A DNA stretch of 64,000 nt from Artemia franciscana (Eukaryota; Arthropoda; Branchiopoda; Anostraca; Artemiidae), in the NCBI RefSeq assembly GCF_032884065.1, contig NC_088872.1:6938186-7002185 (forward strand), written 5' to 3'. Of the stretch, positions 34,130 through 45,013 are shown piece by piece (position 1 is the stretch's first letter; every line of letters begins with the position of its first letter). The position numbers were made by a program, and so were the translations under genes. The notes beneath the pieces were generated by a model. That model searched no databases, was not told the origin of the DNA, and saw nothing but the letters and a program-made list of their open reading frames with translations.

Positions 34130-35830
34130 ACCTAACAGTTCGTGTTAACGAAATGTAGTAAGGAGCGACCCGGCTCAATAGTAACCAAAACTCTAAAAAA
34201 CGGAATTTTCATACCAATAGTTACATAAAAAGAATCGCATTTTAATGCTGATTTTAAATATATATAAGTTTCATCAAGTTTAGTCTTACCCATCAAAAGT
34301 TATGAGCCTGAGAAAATTTACCCTATTTTAGAAAATAGGAGGAAACACATCCAAAAAGTCATAGAATCTTAACGATAATCACACCACAAGATTCAGCGTA
34401 TCAGAGAACCCTACTATACAATTTCCAAGCTCGTATCTACTAAAATGTGGGATTTTGTAGTTTTTGCCAGAAGACAAATCACGGATGCGTGTTTATTTGT
34501 TTTTTTTGTGTTTTTTTTTTCAGGGGTGATCGTATCCACCCAGTGGTCCTAGAATTTTGCAAGAGGGCTCATTCGAAAGGAAATGAAAAGTTCTAGTGCC
34601 CTTTTCAAGTGACCAAAAATTGGAGGACACCTAGCCCCCCTCCCACGCTCATTTTTTCCCAAAGTCGTCGGATCAAGATTCTGAGATTGCCATTTTATTC
34701 AGCACAGTCGAAAAACCTTATAACTATGTCCTTAGGAACGACTTACTCCCCCACAGTCCCCGTGGGAGGGGCTGCAAGTTACAAACTTTGACCAGTGTTT
34801 GCGTATAGTAATGGTTATTGGGAAGTGTACAGACGGTTTCAGGGGGATTTTCTGGTTGGGAGGAAGGGTTGAGAAGAGGGGGTTATGTGGGGGAAAGTTT
34901 CCATGGAGGAATTTGTCATGGGAAAAGAAGATTTCCATGAAGGGGGCGCAACATTTTCTAGCATTATTAAAAAAAAAACAAAGAAAAATTAAATATGAAA
35001 AAGTCTTTTCAACTGAAAGTAAGGATTAGCATTAAAACTTAAAACGAACAGAAAATATTGCGCATATAAGGGGTTCACCTCCTCCTAATACCTCACTCTT
35101 TACGCTAAACTATTTTTAGCAATTTCAACTATTTATTCTATGGCCTTTGTGATTCAGGGGACAAAATTTAAGCTTTAGTGTAAAGAGCGAGGTATTGACG
35201 AGTGGGCGAACCCTCTCATATAAGTAATAAAAACATACGAATATAGAAATTTGTTACGTAAGCTAATTTGTAAGTTACGTATATCTTTTACTAATGAAAA
35301 CGTTCGTAAAAAACTAAAAGTTCTAGTTGCCTTTTTAAGTACCCAAAAAATTGGAGGGCAGCTGGGCCTCCTCCCCCTTCATTTTTTCTCAAAATCATTC
35401 GATCAAAACTATGGGAAAGCCATGTAGTCAAATAAATAAATATACAAATTTCGCTTTAATTATTCATCTGCGGAGAGCCGAAATCAAACCATGGATTAAC
35501 TAAAAAACGTTCAGAAATTAAATAAAAAAAAAGCTTTTTTTTAAACTGAAAGTAAGGAGCGACATTAAAACCTAAAACGAGCAGAAATTACCCCGTATAT
35601 GAAAGGGGCTGTTCCTTCTTCAACGCCCTGCTCCTTACGCTAAAGTTTTTACTGTTTTAAAAAGTGGAGTTGAGAGAAAGAGTCAAACTTTAACGCAAAG
35701 AGCAAGGCCTTGAAGAGGGAACAGCCCCTTTCATATACGGGGTAATTTCTGCTCGTTTACATGTCGCTCCTTACTTTCAGTTAAAAAAAAACTTGCTTTT
35801 TTTATTTAATATCCCCAAAGTCGACATTTG
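34130..35830 (-). mobile_element. Composite foldback element, copy A (full length)
   Basis: In reverse orientation to the copies at 55720 and 57745. From left to right: a terminal hairpin-like ACAGTTCGTGTTAACGAAATG, TAGTAAGGAGCGACCCGGCT, CTCGTAACTTTTGATGG-type block (inverse), the shared core GAAAAGTTCTAGTGCCC (34587), a middle hairpin (TACCTCACTCTTTACGC near 35090 pairing with GTGTAAAGAGCGAGGTA near 35180), then the large hairpin 35527-35791. No protein is encoded; the long frames (for example 34799-35029) are by-products. It is a non-autonomous element of unknown class. Confidence 0.8.
35527..35791. repeat. Large hairpin, arms of about 110 bp
   Basis: AACTGAAAGTAAGGAGCGAC (35540) through AACGCCCTGCTCCTTACGC pairs with the inverse sequence ending GTCGCTCCTTACTTTCAGTT (35763-35782). 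The loop is about 40 bp. The same hairpin with independent changes on both arms (compensating, so arms stay matched) is at 55731-55998. Confidence 0.92.
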
Positions 35831-36103
35831 AAAAAATGAAAATTTATTCACAGAAAATCTGTTCTTAGCAGTTCAGGCAAATTATTTCGTTTGCAGCTTT
35901 AGTGGTACCCCAGTAAAAATAGTTCCAAATTCCCAGTAGACAATTGCCAGAGACATCAAAACTTGCAATCTATCTTCTTTATAATGTTCTAAGATGGTTT
36001 TTAATCAATAAAATCAAACAATTAATTTTACCCTCAATGTGAAATTAATCAATGAATTTTAATTTAATCTTATAAAATTATTAAGAATTATCATACCCTC
36101 AAG

Positions 36104-36480
36104 TCAACAGATACAATGACAATGGCAGTAATTTATTCTCAAATGTTGACTCGACATATCAAAAATTGCTTGAAATACTTCAGTTGGGAAAGCATCAGCC
36201 AAGTCATCATCATCGATATATAGGCTTAGAAAGATTATTTTAAACGCTCCTCCTCCTCCTAACTCAATTTGAATTACAAACGTTAAAAACACATTTTTTT
36301 TTTACTGTTGGTAAGATACACCTTTAACATAAAAAATTGCTTGAGAAACTTCAGCCGGGAAAGCGACAGCTGAGTCCTTATTAACGATATCTAGACTTAA
36401 ATTCTTTTTTTTACACGCTCCTGCCCCTCCGCCTCCTCAATATATTCGAAGTATAAACGATAAAAATGTATTTTTTAACG
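36104..36480 (-). repeat. Two extra copies of the acidic exon's 3' end
   Basis: Segments at about 36140-36240 and 36315-36405 repeat the last 70-80 bases of the exon at 36495-36671 with its donor region, period about 175 bp. The farther copy still encodes IDDDDLADAFPTEVFQAIFD, the nearer one LDIVNKDSAVAFPAEVSQAI. The nearer copy keeps a donor-like AAAG/GTGTAT; the farther one has lost it. They lie downstream of the true exon in the sense direction, inside the last intron. Confidence 0.85.
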
Positions 36481-36494
36481 TTGGTTAGACATAC

Positions 36495-36671
36495 CTTTAA
36501 CATCAAAAATTCCTTGAAACGCTTCAGCCGGGAAAGCATCGGCCAAGTCGTCATCATCGATATCTAGGCTTTCTACTAGGCTGTCAGAACCAACAGCAAT
36601 CGCTTCATCGTCAGCTAGAGGACTGTCAGTCTGATGGCTTTCCTGTTTTTGCGCAAGACCTTGTTCTCTGC
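36495..36671 (-). CDS. INO80D: INO80D/KANSL2-like protein, acidic exon
   Basis: The acceptor on the minus strand is AAATTTAG/GCAGAG (exon starts at 36671) and the donor GTTAAAG/GTATGT (exon ends at 36495). It is 177 bases long, completing a Gly codon, then 58 codons, then one base. It reads REQGLAQKQESHQTDSPLAD and ends DDDDLADAFPAEAFQGIFDV. The phases match the preceding exon (phase 1) and the following one (phase 1). The acidic and hydrophobic mix resembles the region after the zinc module and basic stretch of INO80D. Its 3' end is copied twice downstream. Confidence 0.8.
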
Positions 36672-37156
36672 CTAAATTTAGAAGGATTTATTAAATTGAG
36701 ATAAAAGGTTTGCGGAATTTATTTTCAAGATAAAGGGGTGCTTTAACTTTTGAAACATTCCTGAATTTGAAGCATCATTCCGGATTCTGAAACAAAATCC
36801 TGATGAAGCAGCAGGATTCATTGATGGGCTTATTTTAAAATACTTATGAAGATGTTGAATATAGTAAAAAAAATAAATAAAAATATTTAAATATTATATT
36901 TAAAATACTAGGCTTACATGCAAGAATGCGCCTAACCACTTATTGTAGCAGTAAAATCAGCAACCTAATAAAGAGTGAGCCACAACACAGAGTAAGCGAG
37001 TTTAAAAATGGGTTTAAAAAAAACTGTCTGATGAGAAAAGTTTTTCATTTAAAGGTGATTCGGGAATGATAACTATTAGATATGTTTATCTTGATATTTA
37101 ACAATTATCGCGTAAACTATTTTCGACAATTTAGAGAACTACTTCGATACTCCTAA

Positions 37157-37550
37157 AAAATGGCGAAGGATCGAAATGCCAAATGCACCTCACAATTGTC
37201 AAATACCTTAAACTAGAGGTTTCGAATCCCCTATAGTGTACGAAATACACAGTAAAAATGGCGAAGGATCGAAATGCCAAATGCACCTCACAATTGTCAA
37301 ATACCTTAAACTAGAGGTTTCGAGTCCCCTATAGTGTACGAAATACAACGTAAAAATGGCGAAGGTTCGAAATGCCAAATGCACCTAACAATTGTCAAAT
37401 ACCTTAAACTAGAGGTTTCGAGTCCCCTATAGTGTACGAAATACAACATAAAAAATGGCGAAGGATCGAAATGCCAAATGCACCTAACAATTGTCAAATA
37501 CCTTAAACTAGAGGTTTCGAGTCCCCTATAGTGTACGAAATACAACATAA
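37157..37550. repeat. Minisatellite, four units of about 98 bp
   Basis: Units begin near 37157, 37255, 37354 and 37452 with AAATGGCGAAGGATCGAAAT and end with CCCTATAGTGTACGAAATAC. Copies differ by a few substitutions. The repeated minus-strand frame at 37306-37650 is a by-product of a period that is near a multiple of three. Confidence 0.95.
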
Positions 37551-37559
37551 TATGTAGCT

Positions 37560-38500
37560 GAGTTATACGCAAAGAACCTGTTGATAAGGCTGTATGTTTT
37601 AGATTGCCCACTTCGAAGGAATTTACAAAATAAGCAACAGGAATTTGCATTAAGACATTGAAAAAGAAAACGATGAACTATTAAATTTTAAAATTAGAAG
37701 CTAACGTTATTTGAAGGGCCTTTTTTTTATCTTGTTCGTTTCCTTTCTTTTTTTGGTAAGAAATTTGCAATTTTAATACATATTTGGTCTTATGGAAGGA
37801 GAAAGGGGAAAATGATTTTGTTGAAGAAACTCTGGTAAAAATAATGTTTATTTTGCTGTATTCACTAGCAAAAGTTGAAAATGCCTTGAATACGTTAAAA
37901 CTATTGTAGAGAATATTTTGGTATTTGGTTCAAGTCACTACATGTCACATATCTATATTACGAGCCCCCCCCCCCCCTCTCCCACAATACTACAAAATTA
38001 TGTGTCCTATCATAAACATAGTTTTTGGGGTGTCTTCAAATATATTATATTATTCTACCAATAAGCTTCCTTGGCAAGTTGCCAAGCTTTCTGTGGCAAG
38101 TCACAGCTACAAGGTTTACGTGTCCTTCGGGGAACATGATCTGGTGATATACTATTTACACAATGCTATATTTTAGAACGTTTTATATGTACAAACCATG
38201 CTGAGAATGGGCACTCAAAGATATTATTCTTGGAAAGACTCTGCTGCATGAATTATTTCAAACATTATTCGAAAATTGCCAAATGTCAAATAAAACAGTG
38301 ATAATAAAAGAGTTAAAGAGGGATGTGCATAATCTGAGAATGTGCGCATCTCCCTTTAACTGCCCATCCCTCTCCATTCCAGTCCAGGCTTTCATCCTAA
38401 TATCCAATTATTTAGCGAAATTACAACTCTCTTCTACATAACAACAAGATTCCAACTAAACATGTCAAATAAAACATGATGCTAAAAGTGATAAAGTAAC
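37560..38500. other. Intron of the INO80D-like gene, no feature seen
   Basis: AT-rich DNA with a C12 run near 37966. No supported gene or repeat. Confidence 0.4.
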
Positions 38501-38510
38501 AGGAAATGAC

Positions 38511-39368
38511 ACGAGGTTTGGCAGAAAAGTAATGACTGATTTTTTACTCAGCAAACATTTTTTCAAAAGTCAACATTAACGTTGTTCCCTTCAAAGTAGT
38601 TCCCTTGGGCAATTACACTCCAATTAAGACGCTGTTCCCACTGTTCGTAGCCATGCTGGAAGTCTCCAGTCATTATGGTCTTCAGCATTTCTTTTTGTAG
38701 TTTTTTTGGATGATTTCAAAAGCCTCGAAATGAGTCTTTGACCGGTTTCAGTCCAGGAAAAAGTAAGAATTCACAGGGACTGAGAACAGGGGAATAAGGG
38801 GGATAGGGAACCACGAGAATGCCTTTTGAGGTCAACACTTCTGTTACAGAGACGTCAATGAGACATGGGGCGTTGTCAAAACGGTGCAACCATTTCTCTG
38901 CAATGTCAGGTCTCCCGCGAATTGCCCGTTTTATGAGCCTTCCAAGGACGGATTTATAAAACGACATATCTGTTGAAACTGAATTGTTCGTTCAATATTT
39001 GCAATGTTAAACGACGTTTTCATCTCATAAGAGTTTTCACATGCTCCAAGTTTTCGTTGAATCTCAAAGTTGAAGGCTTGCCTGAACGTTATTCATTTTC
39101 AAAATTTTCTCTACCTTCCAAAAATACTTTGTGCCAGCGAAAAATTTAAGCTGAGGATAAAGAATGCTCCCCATAGGCCTGTTTTAATTTTCAAACGTCA
39201 CACTTGCTGAGTCTCCGAGCCAAAATTCACATAATTAACAGACGGAGTTGAAACTCGGACTAAGTTATTAGAAGATTTTAATACATAAACTCCGTTAAGT
39301 ATGACAGCAGAAGGTTGAAGGTTAGCTTGCAGCATCGCCAGACTCATTACTTTTCTGCCATACCTCGT
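38511..39368 (-). mobile_element. mariner-type transposon, internally deleted
   Basis: Terminal inverted repeats of 25 bases (38511-38535 and 39344-39368) match with one difference; the inner part reads GGCAGAAAAGTAATGA. On the minus strand, 38967-38716 encodes the middle of a mariner transposase: the region around the second catalytic Asp (RFDNAPCLID), then VVPYPPYSPVLSPCEFLLFP, which matches the YSPDLAPxD motif with the catalytic third Asp replaced by Glu or shifted (SPCEF). The N-terminal DNA-binding part is mostly missing. At 0.86 kb it is shorter than the usual 1.3 kb, so it is a dead deletion derivative. Confidence 0.88.
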
Positions 39369-39543
39369 ATATAAACGAATGAAAACTTTGCGACAAGTTG
39401 AAAGTGAAGTTATTTTCTTTTGCACAGAAACAAGTTAAAGAAGTACAAAATAGATTAAAAAATATTTAGGCCTCAGGTGCTGATAGTGTGGTAATTGAAG
39501 TTTGGTGGTTATGAAGTTAAAGATAAACTACTGAAGATAATGA

Positions 39544-39871
39544 TTTCGGATGCTTTTATTAATTCCCGTTTAAGTTTCTAACAGGGACATATCTTCTTTT
39601 GTACGTATTTCGGATGCTTTTATTAAAAAGCATGTATTTCAAAAGCATTCACTGAAGAAAATTTTGGTTTGCGCGCCTCTATCCCCTGGTCAGGAATTTA
39701 AAGCGCCCAAATCCATAAGTGTTCAGTTTATATTTCTCTGAAAAGCCCTGATTAACCGTGATCACTTGGGAATAACTCCACTGATTTGTGGTATTTTCAC
39801 TTTTTAGTTTACGATGACTTATATTAAATAGCTACGATACTGCATGTCCATAAAACGCGTAAAGCTTCAGT
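39544..39871. mobile_element. Insertion flanked by a 29-bp direct repeat
   Basis: AGTTAAAGATAAACTACTGA with nine further bases is present identically at 39515-39543 and 39872-39900, and the LINE frame resumes after the second copy. The 328-base insert has an internal repeat of TTTCGGATGCTTTTATTAA (39544 and 39609). No family is recognised. Confidence 0.6.
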
Positions 39872-40599
39872 AGTTAAAGATAAACTACTGAAGATAATGA
39901 ATACAATTTTTCAAAAAGGGGAAGCACCTAACAGTTTTTAAAAAACCCTAACTAATTTTCGCATAAGAAATGTGATAAAAGAAAGTGTGGTAATTATAAA
40001 AACATTGGCCTGGTCTCTGTAGGAAGCAAATTACTTAGTATGATGACACTTTTTACACTTTAGGTGCTTTAGATAGAAAGCGTAGTAAGCGTGTGTAGAT
40101 AATAGTGTGTGCGGATATTAAGAGAAGAATGTTGTGAGAAGGGGAGAAAATGTGTCCATCAATTCTTTACTATTAGATTAGTAATTGAGAAGTGCTTGAG
40201 TCATCAGGCCTCTTTAATCCTCGGTTTAATAACTTGTGAACAAGCATTTGATTCAGCCGGTAGATGAGCTTTAGTGAAGGTCTCTTAATTGTAAACCAGA
40301 TAAATGCATTTAAGTGATTAGTACTGTGTACGGGAAAAAACACTGGTGTGGGAAGGCAGAAATAAGGTTATTTGAATCAGGAGTTAAGCAAGGTTGCGTT
40401 CTATCCCCATTTATACAAATCGTTTAGATGGACTTTGCTCTAAGAAACAAAGCAAAGGTATTGGTGAATACATGGAATCAAATGGGAACGTGAAACTTCC
40501 TTACACTTAGATAATGCTGAGAATTTGAGAGTTGTAGGTGAAAATTTCAGTGGAACAAATTTTTCTTAAGATTTAAAAGTTCAGGGTGTGAGAATAGGT

Positions 40600-41010
40600 T
40601 TGAAAATTAATATCAAGAAGCCTGCTTTCTTGAAATAGGAATAAAAAAAGGTGAAGAGGTTATGGTAACGAGATTATGGTTAACGAGATTATGGTTAATA
40701 ATTATGGTCTGAAAATTAATATCAAGAAGCCTGCTTTCTTGAAATAGGAATAAAAAAAGGTGAAGAGGTTATGGTAACGAGATTATGGTTAACGAGATTA
40801 TGTTAATAATTATGGTCTGAAAATTAATATCAAGAAGCCTGCTTTCTTGAAATAGGAATAAAAAAAGGTGAAGAGGTTATGGTAACGAGATTATGGTAAC
40901 GAGATTATGGTTAACGAGATTATGGTTAATAATTATGGTCTGAAAATTAATATCAAGAAGCCTACTTTCTTGGAATAGGAATAAATAAAGGTGAAGAGGT
41001 TATGTATGGT
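40600..41010. repeat. Internal tandem array of about 100-115 bp in the LINE
   Basis: CTGAAAATTAATATCAAGAA with the following GCCTGCTTTCTTGAAATAGG recurs near 40600, 40708, 40818 and 40938, each followed by GTGAAGAGGTTATGGTAACG and two or three GAGATTATGGTTAAC words. The nested words vary in number between units, so there are two levels of tandem duplication. Confidence 0.9.
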
Positions 41011-41640
41011 AACGAGAACACCGATCGAGTAAATAGCTTCATTTACCAAGGGAGTATTACTAATAAAGAGGGTGGATGCAATGAAGATGTTCAAACTAGA
41101 ATAGCCAAGAGTTAGGGATGTTTTTTTTCACAGTTGAAAACAGTTTAGAGGGATAGGAAGACAAGCCTGTGAACCAAGAATAGAATATTGGAAGGTACAG
41201 TGAGGACAGTTGCCAAGTACGCCTCTGAAACGTGAGAACTTTGAAAGACAGGGAAGATTTTAATATATGTTTTCTAGAGAAATTGTCTACGGATTCTTTT
41301 CCTTACCCGTCTGACTGACCGTACTTCAAACAGAAAGCTGTACGAAAAAACGTGGATCTATCCTGCATATTTGGACTATAATGAAGGAAAGATTGAGGTG
41401 TCTAGGACACGTTCTGCGGATGAAGGATGACGGATTGCGTCCTTTTTGGCCAACCACATAGCGCCAAATGAAAAGCGGGCCATTCCTGAACGGGGTGAGA
41501 GGTCATAGAGAAAGATTTCAAGGAAATTAGAACTTTTTGGGAGGGTGTAACTAGGGAGATTTTGGATAGATAGGGATGACTTTTCGTGCAGCAACGAGTT
41601 ACGCGACAAGTAGTACTAGTAAAATAGAACACACTCTTCA

Positions 41641-42105
41641 CTATTGCAGCATCGCGAAAAATAGTAGTTTGATGCTTAGGCCTTTAGGCGGAATTTGTGC
41701 TGAAATTTCAGTTTCAATTACTTTCATTGTTTTCAGCTTTGTGCATTTTTAATATTCTTTTTCTTTTTTCGATTCATACTATCTTAAAATATATACGCCA
41801 AGATGGCTTACCCTCAACCAGAGGCTCCCACTCGTATTGTAAAAGGTACCCAGTTTGATATGTTGAGCCTAAATGAAATTCCTACTATTTCTCTCATTAA
41901 ATGAGAGATCAATTAAATGAGAGTTGAAGGTAAAGACCGTTGCAGCATAAATTTAACTGATTTTACAGTAGACTTTCCCTACTGATCTTTCAGTAGACAA
42001 AGAAACCTTTCTAAGTTGAAGGGAGCATTCCTTTCTTGTAATACTGAAGTCATAGACAACGCTATAGCGTTGCCTATATTAAAGGCCATAAGGCTTTAGT
42101 GATTT
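41641..42105. other. Intron of the INO80D-like gene, no supported feature
   Basis: A 33-codon frame at 41803-41904 (MAYPQPEAPTRIVKG) is open but too short and isolated to call. Otherwise nothing is seen. Confidence 0.35.
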
Positions 42106-42109
42106 ACTA

Positions 42110-43240
42110 TTATTTATTTATATATTTCTTTTCCAGAGGCATTTCATATGGAAGGGATAGTCGTATAAACTTCGAAGGGGGCTCATTTGATTGGAAATCG
42201 GAAGTTTTAGAGCCCCTTTTAAGAGTCAAAAGTGACCGGCGGGTAACCAGCCCCCCCCCCTCACACCTTTTTCCCAAATGCACCCAATAATTTTTTTTAG
42301 ACTACCATTTTTTCAAAATAATCCAAAGATAAAATAACAAAACTCCATGGTCAACACAACCCCCCAGAGCCCAGGGGCAAGTGAAAATTTTGGGGACAAG
42401 ATGGCCCCCCAGAGCCCGGAAGAACCGTTGTAATTTATGCCCCGCGGCAAGTAAGGTTATCATGGAAGAGATGGTCGTGAAAACTTCGGAGGAGGCTTAA
42501 ATGATTAAAAATTGAAAGTTCTAATTCCCTTTTTAAGAGTCATAAGTGATCAGAGAGCAACTAGCCCCCCTCCCCCAAATGCATCCGATCAAATTTTTGA
42601 GATAGCCGTTTTGTTCAAAACAGACAAAAGATCATATAACAAAAACTCCAAGGTTTACATGGTCCCCCAGAATCCGAGGACACATTAAGATTTTCATGGA
42701 AGGGATGGTCGCATAAACTTCGGAGGTGGTTCATTTAATCGGAAATTGAAAGTTCTAGTTCCTTTTTAAAGAGTCAAAAGTGATCGAAGGGCAACTAACC
42801 CCCCCCCCCCCCCACACTCTTTTACCTAAATGCATTGGATCGAATTTTAGGAACTCATTTTGTTCAAAATAGGCAAAAGATCATATAACAAAACTCCAGG
42901 TTTTACACAGCCCCCCCCCCATAACCCATGGATTTATAGAAATTTTCATGGAAGGAATGGTCGTATAAACTTCGGAGGGAGCTCATTCGATTGGAAATTC
43001 AAAGTTCTAGTTCCCCTTTTTAAGAGTCAAAAGATCCCAGAGGACAACTAGCCCCCTTCCCTGCCCTCTTTTTTCCAAATGCATCCAATAATTTTTTTTT
43101 TAGATAGCCATTTTGTTCAAAACAGGTAAAAAACTCTAAGGTTGATGCAACTCCACAGAGCCCGGGAACAAATGCTGTAAGATATGTCCCAGGGGCATAT
43201 AAGATTTTTAATAGGTCTTTTCAAAAATAGTTCAAAGATC
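42110..43240. repeat. Degenerate tandem array, second copy of the 656-1910 family
   Basis: Units begin near 42128, 42462, 42692 and 42944 with ATGGAAGGGATGGTCG-type words, followed by AACTTCGGAGG, GAAAGTTCTAG, AAGAGTCAAAAGTGAT, C runs of 8-15, AAATGCATCCGATC and ATTTTGTTCAAAA. Same orientation as at 656-1910. Homopolymer C runs differ in every unit. Confidence 0.85.
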
Positions 43241-43276
43241 ATATAATTCCGCCCCCCCCCCCTACTAAAAAAAACA

Positions 43277-43902
43277 ACTTCTTATGAACGCTATTTTATT
43301 CCAAAAATTGAGGAAGCTAACCCACAGCCCCCCTGAATGGCCGGACCCCCCTCCCCCAAAAAAAAATGTTAATGATTTTTTATTCCAAAAACTACGGGAA
43401 CAGATCCTGGCCCTCCATGGCCCGAACACTCCCTTCAAAAAAGCAACTTGTTAACGATATTGTATCCCAAAATTTATGGGAGCTGACCCCTTGCCCTCCA
43501 TGGCCCAATACCCCTCACCCCGAAGAAAACTTATTAAATGCTATCTTATTCCAAAACTGGAGCTGACCCTTGGCCCTCCGTCCATGGCCCCTCCAAAATC
43601 ACAATTCTTTATTGCAAAAATCATGGGGAGGTGACCCCTTTCCCCCCCAAAAAAAACAACTTAGTAATGATACTTTTTCTACAAAAACCATGCCCTGATC
43701 CCCCCCACAAAAACAAAATACGAACGATATTTTCTTATAAAAGTCATAGGAGCTGACCGCTTGCCTTCCCTCCATGGTCTGACCATTTCTCCCAAAAATA
43801 ATTGACGATATTTTATTCCAAAAACAATGGGAGCTGACCACTGGTCCTGTCTCCAGGACCCTACCCCCCACCCCCCCCCCCCCAAAAAAAAACAATTAAT
43901 TT
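43277..43902. repeat. Minisatellite of about 60-95 bp units with C and A runs
   Basis: About eight units share AACGATATTTTATTCCAAAA, GGGAGCTGACC, CCTTGCCCTCCATGGCCC and a C run followed by an A run (CCCCCCAAAAAAAA). Units start near 43288, 43370, 43453, 43532, 43605, 43660, 43718 and 43802. It directly follows the preceding array. Confidence 0.85.
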
Positions 43903-44540
43903 CTGTGTTTTTTATTTTGCAGTAAGTACAAAAGAAATTTATTATAATATAATTCATGATCAGAAAAGCGCCAGTGAAACAGTAGGTTTCAGACTTTGAC
44001 AGTTAGGGAAGGATGTAGTACCCAAACTCTTGTTTGTAGTGATTTTTGTTCATTTTAAGCTTGATTTTCATGCTCAATTTAAATTTTACTAGTTTTTAGG
44101 TTTATTTATTCATTTATATTAGTACCTGCTGTATGTTCTTTTGCTATGACTGTTCATTTTTTTTTCTGTTTGTTTTGGGTTTCATTTATTCTTTAATAGT
44201 AATTTCTGGTCGCTTTGAGTTTGAATTATTGTAGGTTTTTATTTCTTGTGATCGTAAATTAAATATCGTCTTTACTTTCCTTTGAAAGACTTCTCTTTGG
44301 GAATTATTTTTTTAATTAATAATAACAGTCAACGTGAGTACCTCTTGTGGTTAATGAGATGAATAATTACAAAAGGAAGAAGTTTGTCTTTTATACTAGA
44401 AATTTGTCTCTGCGGTACCATCTCAACCTTTCTCTAGTTACAGTTTGAGAAAGTGGGACAAAACCACAAATTTCATACAGTTTGTTGTTTACATGTGTTC
44501 AGTCATACAGGGACCAAAACCATCCATAACCAACTCCTCT
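43903..44540. other. Intron of the INO80D-like gene, no feature seen
   Basis: AT-rich DNA without supported features. Confidence 0.4.
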
Positions 44541-44559
44541 CAAAAACATTTTGTATCAA

Positions 44560-44847
44560 AAACATTTTGTATCAAAAACAAAAACACGCCTCTCAGATGG
44601 GGCAGGACGCTTATGACGAAAAACAGCCAGTTTCACCTTTTAATAAGATGAATGGCGTTGTGTAAAATCTAAAGGAACTTACTTGAAAGAGATACAAACA
44701 AGACTTACCAATATTTCTTACGATCGGCCTATCAGAATTGGTAGGGCGCTTATGACGAGAAACAGCCAGTTTTAACTTTTAATAACATCAATGGCGTTGT
44801 GTAAAATCTAAAGGTATTTACTTGAAAGAGATACAAACGCGACTTAC
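44560..44847 (-). repeat. Two extra copies of the basic exon's 3' end
   Basis: Period about 140 bp. The segment 44700-44840 repeats the last ~65 bases of the exon at 44848-45013 with its donor (GCGCTTATGACGAGAAACAG, then CGATCGGCCTATCAGAATTG and ACTTACCAATAT on the plus strand). A further, more diverged copy at 44560-44690 keeps GGACGCTTATGACGAAAAAC. The spacer GGCGTTGTGTAAAATCTAAA is shared. The nearer copy retains a full donor (ATATTG/GTAAGT in the sense direction) about 140 bases past the true one. Confidence 0.88.
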
Positions 44848-45013
44848 CAATATCTTTTACGATCGGCCTATCAGAATTGGAAGGGCGCTTATGACGAGAA
44901 ACGGCCAGTTTCACCTTTTTCAATCGGTGATTCGCATGGACTGTAGATTCAGCCATAGACCGTCCACGTTTCTTCCATCTTTGACGAGGCACACGTCGGG
45001 ATAACGACTTACC
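44848..45013 (-). CDS. INO80D: INO80D/KANSL2-like protein, basic exon
   Basis: The acceptor on the minus strand is TTTTCTTAAG/GGTAAG (starts at 45013, phase 0) and the donor GATATTG/GTAAGT (ends at 44848, phase 1). Its 55 codons are strongly basic: SLSRRVPRQRWKKRGRSM then LKKVKLAVSRHKRPSNSDRP. INO80D has a Lys/Arg-rich stretch directly after its second zinc module, so the position and composition fit; the stretch could act in nuclear import or nucleic acid contact. The phases fit both neighbours. Confidence 0.8.

Larger units (their letters stand above)
39460..41640 (+). mobile_element. Decayed LINE reverse transcriptase copy
   Basis: Broken frames follow the order of the family best seen at 61195-61875: ASGADSVVIEV near 39470, an insertion (see 39544-39871), PLYKKG-like and SVGSKLL region near 39990-40040, SGVKQGCVLSPF near 40380, MDFALRNKAK near 40430, ARIGLKI near 40590, an internal tandem array, then the C-terminal part (GGCNEDV near 41070; TLRTEIGKLY-like stretch to 41600). 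Many stops and frameshifts. It lies in an intron of the INO80D-like gene in the opposite orientation. Confidence 0.75.

Noticed and set aside
37306-37650. 114-codon minus-strand frame with repeated MLYFVHYRGLETSS
   Set aside because: It is the translation of the ~98-bp minisatellite.
41803-41904. Short frame MAYPQPEAPTRIVKG as a first exon
   Set aside because: Only 33 codons, no downstream exon or homology recognised.
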